Shown here in pieces: positions 5,892 through 10,401 of a stretch of 10,401 nucleotides of DNA. Positions within the stretch are counted from its first letter, which is position 1; each line of letters starts with the position of its first letter. The translations under genes and the position numbers were made by a program. The notes under the pieces are model-generated. The model did no database searches and was not told the DNA's origin. It saw only the letters and a list, made by a program, of their open reading frames with translations. This DNA is from Acidovorax_G sp046289925 (GTDB lineage: Bacteria; Pseudomonadota; Gammaproteobacteria; Burkholderiales; Burkholderiaceae_C): contig JBKBUN010000111.1 in assembly GCA_046289925.1 (NCBI GenBank), positions 1 to 10,401 of the forward strand, written 5' to 3'.

Positions 5892-7179
5892 CCTCAACAT
5901 TCCTCTGTTCGAACGCGCCAAGGCCCTGATTCCGGGCGGCGTCAATTCCCCGGTCCGCGCCTTCAAGGCCGTGGGCGGCACACCCCGGTTTGTGCAGCGT
6001 GCGCAGGGCGCCTACTTTTGGGACGCCAATGGCCAGCGCTTCATCGACTACATCGGCTCCTGGGGCCCGATGATCCTGGGCCATGGTCACCCGGCGGTGG
6101 TCGAAGCCGTGCAGAAGGCGGCGCTCGAAGGCTTCAGCTTTGGTGCGCCCACCGAGCGCGAGATCGAGCTGGCCGAGGAAATCGTGCAACTCGTGCCGTC
6201 GATGGAGATGATCCGCCTCGTCAGCTCGGGCACCGAAGCTGGCATGAGCACGATCCGCCTGGCGCGCGGAGCCACGGGCCGCAGCCGCATCATCAAGTTC
6301 GAGGGCTGCTACCACGGCCATGCCGACGCGCTGCTGGTCAAGGCCGGCTCGGGCCTGGCCACCTTTGGCAACGCCACCAGCGCCGGCGTGCCGCCCGAGG
6401 TGGTGCAGCACACCATGGTGCTCGAATACAACAACATCGCGCAGCTCGAAGAAGCCTTTGCACTGTATGGCCGCGAACTGGCCTGCGTGATGATCGAGCC
6501 GATCGCGGGCAACATGAACTTCGTGCGCGCGAGCGTGCCCTTCATGCGCCGCTGCCGTGAGCTGTGCACCGAATACGGTGCGCTGCTGGTGCTCGACGAG
6601 GTGATGACTGGCTTTCGCGTGGCTCTGGGCAGCGCGCAAAGCGTGTACGCCCGCGCAATTCCCGGCTTCAAGCCCGACATGACCGTGCTGGGCAAGGTGA
6701 TCGGCGGCGGCATGCCGCTGGCGGCCTTTGGCGGGCCGCGCGCGGTGATGGAACAGTTGGCGCCGCTGGGCGCGGTGTACCAGGCGGGCACACTGTCGGG
6801 CAACCCGGTGGCCACGGCCTGCGGTCTGGCCACGCTGCGGCAGATCCGCCAGCCGGGCTTTTTCGATGCGTTGTCAAAGCGCACCCGCTCCCTGGTCGAA
6901 GGCCTGTCGGCCGCCGCCGCCGCTGCGGGCGTGCCCTTCTGCGGCGACAGCGAGGGCGGCATGTTTGGCTTCTTCCTGCTGCCCGAGTTACCGCAGAACT
7001 ACGCCCAGGTCATGCGCACCGACAGCGCACGCTTCAACCGCCTGTTCCACGGCCTGCTCGACCGCGGCATCTACATCGCGCCCGCGCTGTACGAGGCAGG
7101 CTTCGTGAGCGCTGCCCACACCGCCGACGACATCGCCGAGACCGTGGCCGCCGCCGCCGAAGTCTTCAAGACGCTCTGA
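5875..7179 (+). CDS. hemL: Glutamate-1-semialdehyde 2,1-aminomutase
   Basis: HemL is a PLP enzyme that converts glutamate-1-semialdehyde to 5-aminolevulinate, the last step of the C5 route into heme and other tetrapyrroles, in the cytosol. The 434 residues span the whole family length (E. coli about 426). Visible motifs are the N-terminal LFERAKALIPGGVNSPVRAF (11-30), SSGTEAGMSTIRLARG at 117-132, CYHGHAD at 145-151, DEVMTGFRV with D241, the PLP lysine K274 in LGKVIGGGMPLAAFGG, and GTLSGNPVATACG near 307-320. The start is forced: an in-frame TGA lies four codons upstream and the next Met is far inside the protein. No good SD sits close to the ATG (GGAGGG ends 17 bases away), and the gene overlaps the ThiD-like gene by 17 bases, so translational coupling is likely. 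Confidence 0.97.
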   Translation: MTPSTDLNIPLFERAKALIPGGVNSPVRAFKAVGGTPRFVQRAQGAYFWDANGQRFIDYIGSWGPMILGHGHPAVVEAVQKAALEGFSFGAPTEREIELAEEIVQLVPSMEMIRLVSSGTEAGMSTIRLARGATGRSRIIKFEGCYHGHADALLVKAGSGLATFGNATSAGVPPEVVQHTMVLEYNNIAQLEEAFALYGRELACVMIEPIAGNMNFVRASVPFMRRCRELCTEYGALLVLDEVMTGFRVALGSAQSVYARAIPGFKPDMTVLGKVIGGGMPLAAFGGPRAVMEQLAPLGAVYQAGTLSGNPVATACGLATLRQIRQPGFFDALSKRTRSLVEGLSAAAAAAGVPFCGDSEGGMFGFFLLPELPQNYAQVMRTDSARFNRLFHGLLDRGIYIAPALYEAGFVSAAHTADDIAETVAAAAEVFKTL

Positions 7180-7261
7180 CCCCAGGAGCCTGTCGGACTT
7201 TGGGCGTCGATAAAGCACGAACGGCTAAAAACACCTTGAATGCTGCAGGGCCCGAGGCCCC
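7180..7261. other. Convergent intergenic gap with short inverted repeats
   Basis: This gap lies between hemL and the CdsA-like gene, which end toward each other. Two weak structures are visible. Bases 7187-7226 form an interrupted palindrome: AGCC with GGCT, GT with AC, and CTTT with AAAG around a 10-base loop. Bases 7248-7260 form a perfect 5-base stem GGGCC/GGCCC with loop CGA, starting one base after the CdsA-like stop. Neither is followed by a T run at the right distance, so I do not call a terminator. The first palindrome could be one copy of a dispersed intergenic repeat, but this cannot be tested from one window. Confidence 0.35.
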
Positions 7262-8242
7262 TCACAGCCCGAAGTACCAGCGTACTGAGTGGAAGAACAC
7301 CGGCGCGCCGAAGCACAGCGCGTCCACACGGTCGAGCAGCCCGCCCGCCCCGGTGACCGACGCGCCCTGCATGCCCCAACTGGTCACGCCGCGGTCGCGC
7401 TTGATCGCTTTCATCACCAGGTGCCCGAGGCTGCCCGCCAGGCAGGCCAGCAGTGCCATGCCCAGGGCCTGCCCGGGCTTGAAGGGCGTGATGAAGGACA
7501 GCAGCCCGCCCACCAGTCCGCCCACGGCCAGTCCTGCCAGCCAGCTGGCCCACTGAAAGCTCTGGCTCACGCGCGGGGCCACCGGCCTGTGCGGAAAGCG
7601 CCTGCCCAGCAGGTGCTGCACCACCATACAGGTCTGCACCACCACGACCACAAAGAACACCAGAAACGCGCCCTTGCCCTGGTAGCCCGGAAAGTCCAGC
7701 AGCAGCAGCGCGGGCACATGGCTCATGCCGTACACGCAGACCATGATGCCCCACTGCAGTTTGGCGTTGCGCTCCAGAAAGCGCTCCGGGTCGTTGGCCA
7801 GCGCACTTGCCACCGGCAGCGCCAGGAACACATACACCGGGATGAACACGGTGAACAGGTCAAAGAGCCGTGTGCCCACGATGACAAACTGCAACGGCAG
7901 CACCACGAAGAAGGCCAGCACCAGGCTGCGGTGGTCGCCGCGCCGGGTGGGCGAGAGCGTGATGAACTCGCGCAGCGCCAGAAACGACACCACTGCGAAC
8001 AGCACCGTGGCCACCACGTCGCCCAGCACCCAGGCGAACCAAAACACCGTGACCATGAACCAGCTCGTCTTGAGCAGGCCGCGAAAGCGCTTCCATTCGA
8101 GCGCCTGCACGTCGTCGGCCGGGGGGTCGCGCAGGCTGTGCACAAAGCTCCAGACCGTGACCAGGGCCAGCACGCCAAACACCACGAGGAACAGCGCACC
8201 CACCTGCTGTGTGACCGTGAGGCTGCGAAGAAAACTGTTCAT
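7262..8242 (-). CDS. CdsA-like phosphatidate cytidylyltransferase family membrane protein (COG4589/YnbB type)
   Basis: Family members join CTP and phosphatidate to make CDP-diacylglycerol in the inner membrane. The 326 residues contain about eight hydrophobic segments (roughly 12-34, 60-75, 76-95, 106-123, 125-147, 165-182, 190-208, 232-276). The C-terminus holds the family signature in modified form: KRDRGV at 281-286, then TGAGGLLDRVD at 297-307, ending FFHSVRWYF. Canonical CdsA proteins have KR...KD and PGHGG before DR.D. Here the KD, Pro and His positions are replaced, while the DR.D acidic residues remain. The start is the ATG at 8242 (GGGAGG 9 bases upstream); an in-frame Met 8 codons earlier lies inside the plsC end and is less likely. 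It follows the acyltransferase by 4 bases, supporting a shared role in phospholipid synthesis. Activity is not certain given the changed signature. Confidence 0.82.
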   Translation of the reverse strand: MNSFLRSLTVTQQVGALFLVVFGVLALVTVWSFVHSLRDPPADDVQALEWKRFRGLLKTSWFMVTVFWFAWVLGDVVATVLFAVVSFLALREFITLSPTRRGDHRSLVLAFFVVLPLQFVIVGTRLFDLFTVFIPVYVFLALPVASALANDPERFLERNAKLQWGIMVCVYGMSHVPALLLLDFPGYQGKGAFLVFFVVVVVQTCMVVQHLLGRRFPHRPVAPRVSQSFQWASWLAGLAVGGLVGGLLSFITPFKPGQALGMALLACLAGSLGHLVMKAIKRDRGVTSWGMQGASVTGAGGLLDRVDALCFGAPVFFHSVRWYFGL

Positions 8243-8246
8243 GGCC

Positions 8247-9017
8247 TCAGACCTCCCGCAGCGCAATCACGGCGCGGCGTGCGCGGTCTAGGAAGGTGCG
8301 GCGCTCTTCGCCATCCTCCAGCGCCACGGGCGCGCCAAAGGTCACCGAGCACAGGATAGGCACGGGCACGTATTCGCCCTTGGGCATGACGCGCTGGACG
8401 TTGTGGATCCAGGTCGGCACCAGCACGACCTGCGGAAACATCTGCGCGAGCCGGTACAGGCCCGACTTGAAGGGCTGCGGCTCCTCGCCATGGCCGCGCG
8501 TGCCTTCAGGAAAGATCACGATGGAGTCGCCGCTTTCGAGCGCGCGCACCAGCGGCAGCAGCGGGTCATCGGGCGAGAGGGCCGCGCGCAGCGCCTCGGG
8601 CGTGGGGTCGGGCACAGGGTCCGGGGCCGGGTCGGGACCGCCTGCAGCGGCCTGGTCGGCCTCGGCCACGGCAGCGGCCAAGGCGTCCAGCGCAGGGGCG
8701 GGCTCAGCCTTGGCTGCCTGGGCTGGGGCCTGGCGTTCCACGTACACGGCGTTGAACACGGCCGTGGTGATCCACTGGCGAAACGGCGTCTTGGTCCAGT
8801 AATCGCGTGCGGCGATCGGGCGCGTGATGCTGCGCAGCTCTTCGGGCAAGGCGGCCCAGATCAGCACCAGGTCGGCATGGCTTTGATGGTTGGCGAAGTA
8901 AATGCGCTGCTCGGCCTTGGGCGGGCAGCCGTACCAGCGCGCCTGCGCCCCTGTGAGAAACCGTACCAGCCCCAGCAGGAAGAGGCCCATCATCTTGGCA
9001 AGCATGGTGGGGATCAT
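8247..9017 (-). CDS. 1-acyl-sn-glycerol-3-phosphate acyltransferase (PlsC-like)
   Basis: This 256-residue membrane-associated acyltransferase probably transfers an acyl chain to lysophosphatidate, giving phosphatidate for the CdsA-like enzyme encoded next. Residues 5-22 form a hydrophobic N-terminal anchor. The catalytic HX4D motif is NHQSHAD at 43-49 and the glycerol-phosphate motif is FPEGTRG at 169-175, followed by VPTWIHNV at 200-207. Between them, residues 96-151 are an Ala/Pro/Asp-rich low-complexity insertion with a PDPx repeat, absent from typical PlsC proteins. The start is the ATG at 9017, with AGGG 8 bases upstream. The frame stays open further upstream to 9467, but that part is the off-frame shadow of the flavodoxin gene. 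The stop is 4 bases from the next ATG. The exact acyl acceptor is unproven, and related enzymes use other lysolipids. Confidence 0.88.
   Translation of the reverse strand: MIPTMLAKMMGLFLLGLVRFLTGAQARWYGCPPKAEQRIYFANHQSHADLVLIWAALPEELRSITRPIAARDYWTKTPFRQWITTAVFNAVYVERQAPAQAAKAEPAPALDALAAAVAEADQAAAGGPDPAPDPVPDPTPEALRAALSPDDPLLPLVRALESGDSIVIFPEGTRGHGEEPQPFKSGLYRLAQMFPQVVLVPTWIHNVQRVMPKGEYVPVPILCSVTFGAPVALEDGEERRTFLDRARRAVIALREV
8605..8640. repeat. Three imperfect 12-base tandem repeats inside the plsC-like gene
   Basis: Units GGGTCGGGCACA, GGGTCCGGGGCC and GGGTCGGGACCG follow one another. On the minus strand they encode PDPA, PDPV and PDPT-like tetrapeptides (residues about 127-140). Twelve bases equal four codons, so gain or loss of a unit keeps the frame. 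Confidence 0.6.
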
Positions 9018-9066
9018 ACGGGCGACCCTGTGGGCCGCGCTTTGGGGGATGTGCGGGGTGGCCGCC

Positions 9067-9567
9067 TTAGAAAACGCCCAGCGCCAGGCCCGTGGCCAGG
9101 GCTTCGCCCAGCGCGCGGCAGCGATCCAGGTCGGCTGTGTGGATCTGTTTGGGCGCCAGAATTGCTTCGGGTGTCTGGGCCTGGGTGCATACGCGCAGCG
9201 GCTCGGCCACGGCGCGCAGCCGCCAACCGGTGGCAATGCGGGCGATCTGGCGGGCCGCGCCCTCGCCGTCGCTGCCCGCGCACACCAGGCTGGCGTACGG
9301 CCGGCCTTCGATGCGGCCCAGCGCCGGGTAATAGCTGCGGTCGAAGAAGTCCTTGAGCAGCCCGGCCATGCTGCCCAGGTTTTCGGGGGTGGCAAACAAG
9401 TAGCCGTCGGCGGCCAGCAGTTCGGCTGGGCCCGCGGCGGTGGCGCTGCGCAGCCACACCACGGCATCGCCCGCCTGGGCTGCGCCTGCGGCCGCGGCCT
9501 CGGCCATCTGGCGCGTGCCGCCTGTCATCGAATGGTAGACGATGAGCAAGGTCTTGCTGGTGGCCAT
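9067..9567 (-). CDS. Flavodoxin-like FMN-binding protein / NAD(P)H-dependent reductase family
   Basis: This 166-residue flavodoxin-fold protein starts with a strand and FMN phosphate loop, LLIVYHSMTGGTRQMAE (7-23). A second flavin-contact region, YLFATPENLGSMAGLLKDFFDR (56-77), has the PENLG.M.G..K.FFDR pattern of the WrbA/FMN-reductase group (COG0655). A third strand and loop, ASLVCAGSDGEGAARQI, spans about 92-108. It is likely cytosolic and binds FMN. The substrate is not indicated. The length is near that of flavodoxins. It sits 21 bases after mtgA and 49 before the acyltransferase. No purine-rich SD precedes the ATG (the upstream bases are C-rich), so translation may rely on coupling with mtgA. 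The role beside cell-envelope genes is unknown. Confidence 0.85.
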   Translation of the reverse strand: MATSKTLLIVYHSMTGGTRQMAEAAAAGAAQAGDAVVWLRSATAAGPAELLAADGYLFATPENLGSMAGLLKDFFDRSYYPALGRIEGRPYASLVCAGSDGEGAARQIARIATGWRLRAVAEPLRVCTQAQTPEAILAPKQIHTADLDRCRALGEALATGLALGVF

Positions 9568-9588
9568 GGGGGGCTTGTCGGCAGGGGG

Positions 9589-10323
9589 TCAGGGCAGCTC
9601 GGCGCTGCCCATGCGGGCCAGGATGGTGCGCGTGCGTCCGGCCAGGTAGGCCGAATTCGGCATCTTCTCGAAGCGCTTGGGCGCGGGCAGCATCACAGCC
9701 AGGCGGGCGGCTTCGGCGGGCGTGAGCCGGTCGGCGCTTTTGCGAAAGTAGTGCTGCGCTGCGGCCTCGGCACCAAACACGCCTTCGCCCCATTCCACAT
9801 GGTTGAGGTAGATCTCCAGGATGCGCTCCTTGCTCAGCAGTTGCTCCAGCGCGAAGGTCAGCACCAGTTCCTGACCCTTGCGCAGCAGGGTGCGCTCGCC
9901 CGACAGCAGCAGGTTTTTGGCCAACTGCTGTGTAATGGTGGAGCCACCGCGGATCTTGGGCGCACGGGTCGGGCGATCGGGGGCGCGGGCCTGTGCGTGG
10001 CTGGCCTGGGCTTCGGCCTTGGCATTGCGCTCCCAGGCTTTCTCGATGGCAGCCCAGTCCACGCCGTCGTGGACCGAAAAGCGATCGTCTTCCGAGGCGA
10101 TCACCGCACGCTTGAGGTGGTCGGAGATGCGCGCATACGGCACCCATTCCTGGCGCCAGCGCACCCGCCCGTCGCGCTGGGCCAGTGTCCAGGCCTCCGA
10201 GCGTTCAAACGTGGTGGACGATGGGTTCACCACCGCCATGAGCGCAATGCGGCCCACAAAGAACAGCTGCAGCGCGAGCAGCGCGCACACCAGCAAGCCC
10301 AGCCAGCGCCACAGGCCTTTCAT
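9589..10323 (-). CDS. mtgA: Monofunctional biosynthetic peptidoglycan transglycosylase
   Basis: MtgA is an inner-membrane glycosyltransferase (GT51) that polymerises lipid II into glycan strands in the periplasm. The 244 residues comprise an N-terminal signal-anchor helix (about 4-32) and one GT51 domain. Motif 1 is EDDRFSVHDG at 78-87 with E78 as the catalytic Glu. Motif 2 is RGGSTITQQLAKN (125-137), motif 3 RKGQE (148-152) and motif 4 KERILEIYLN (165-174), followed by GVFGAEAAAQHYF. No transpeptidase domain follows, so it is monofunctional rather than a class A PBP. Residues 101-124 form an Ala/Arg/Pro-rich stretch longer than the corresponding loop of E. coli MtgA (about 242 in total), while the C-terminus is shorter. 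The start ATG has a G-rich stretch 4 bases upstream and lies 17 bases after the aroE-like stop. Confidence 0.95.
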   Translation of the reverse strand: MKGLWRWLGLLVCALLALQLFFVGRIALMAVVNPSSTTFERSEAWTLAQRDGRVRWRQEWVPYARISDHLKRAVIASEDDRFSVHDGVDWAAIEKAWERNAKAEAQASHAQARAPDRPTRAPKIRGGSTITQQLAKNLLLSGERTLLRKGQELVLTFALEQLLSKERILEIYLNHVEWGEGVFGAEAAAQHYFRKSADRLTPAEAARLAVMLPAPKRFEKMPNSAYLAGRTRTILARMGSAELP

Positions 10324-10340
10324 TGCACCCCCAGGCAGGC

Positions 10341-10401
10341 TTAGGCGGACTGCGTCCGCAACTCGGCCAGCACCTGGGCCGACGGCGGCCGCACGCCGCG
10401 C
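10341..10401 (-). CDS. aroE: C-terminal end of probable shikimate dehydrogenase (AroE), partial
   Basis: Only the last 19 codons and the TAA stop are in the window, reading RGVRPPSAQVLAELRTQSA. The pattern GVRP.....VL..LR matches the C-terminal helix of AroE, which reduces 3-dehydroshikimate with NADPH in the shikimate pathway. aroE directly upstream of mtgA is an arrangement I recall from Comamonadaceae. The call rests on a short fragment plus context. It ends 17 bases before mtgA and is probably in the same operon. Confidence 0.65.
   Translation of the reverse strand, partial: RGVRPPSAQVLAELRTQSA

Noticed and set aside
5665..6639. 324-codon minus-strand frame opposite the ThiD-like gene and hemL
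   Set aside because: Mirror of hemL codon bias with no recognisable fold.
7248..7260. GGGCC/GGCCC hairpin as a terminator for hemL or the CdsA-like gene
   Set aside because: Only five pairs, and there is no adjacent T run on either strand (the nearest minus-strand T5 is about 17 bases further on).
8243..8266. Earlier Met start for the CdsA-like gene
   Set aside because: It would overlap the plsC end and lacks an SD, while the ATG at 8242 has GGGAGG 9 bases upstream.
7289..8359. 356-codon plus-strand frame opposite the CdsA-like gene
   Set aside because: Extremely His/Gln/Arg-rich shadow of a membrane-protein gene; no SD or domain.
9018..9467. Possible 150-residue N-terminal extension of the PlsC-like protein
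   Set aside because: The extra sequence lies inside the flavodoxin gene in another frame and is Pro/Trp/Arg-rich; the ATG at 9017 has an SD and precedes a normal membrane anchor.
9014..10147. 377-codon minus-strand frame through mtgA and the flavodoxin gene
   Set aside because: Same strand but shifted frame relative to two genes with intact motifs; Arg/Gly/Pro-rich product typical of an off-frame reading.
8902..10344. 480-codon plus-strand open frame across plsC, flavodoxin and mtgA
   Set aside because: It runs opposite three genes with clear catalytic motifs and has a low-complexity Gly/Ala/His/Arg composition without domains.
1..10401. Mobile element, phage, CRISPR or defence system
   Set aside because: No transposase or integrase motif, direct-repeat array, or foreign-looking gene was seen; all genes fit conserved chromosomal functions.

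Overview
This window looks like chromosomal housekeeping DNA from a high-GC betaproteobacterium, most likely the Comamonadaceae (Acidovorax/Delftia/Hydrogenophaga-like). That placement rests on protein style and gene order recalled from memory, not on a database search. All coding space is accounted for, and no gap without a gene exceeds about 95 bases. I see no mobile element, CRISPR array, tRNA or rRNA.

Left part (1-4852, all minus strand): a rubredoxin gene is followed by a Pil-Chp chemosensory cluster that controls type IV pilus twitching motility. Its order is pilG, pilH (two single-domain response regulators), pilI (CheW adaptor), pilJ (methyl-accepting receptor) and the start of pilL/chpA (CheA-like hybrid kinase), which runs off the left edge. 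Spacings are tight (a 1-base overlap up to 48 bases), so it reads as one operon. PilJ would sense at the membrane, PilI would couple it to ChpA, and ChpA would phosphorylate PilG and PilH. No pilK methyltransferase lies between pilJ and pilL. The rubredoxin/pilG junction carries two alternative RNA hairpins, one terminator-like and one covering the pilG ribosome binding site.

Middle (4853-7179, plus strand): a 94-base divergent promoter region leads into a ThiD-like kinase-fold gene that has lost the canonical GTGC motif. It overlaps by 17 bases with hemL, the glutamate-1-semialdehyde aminomutase of the C5 tetrapyrrole pathway.

Right part (7180-10401, minus strand): transcribed from right to left are the last codons of probable aroE, then mtgA (peptidoglycan glycosyltransferase), a small flavodoxin-like protein, a PlsC-type acyltransferase, and a CdsA-like membrane protein. 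The last two are a plausible phosphatidate to CDP-diacylglycerol pair, though the CdsA-like signature is altered at several usually invariant positions. This run converges on hemL across an 82-base gap with short hairpins.

Nothing here amounts to a clearly new system. The items most worth a second look are the leader-type structure before pilG, the degenerate ThiD-like protein, and the altered CdsA signature.
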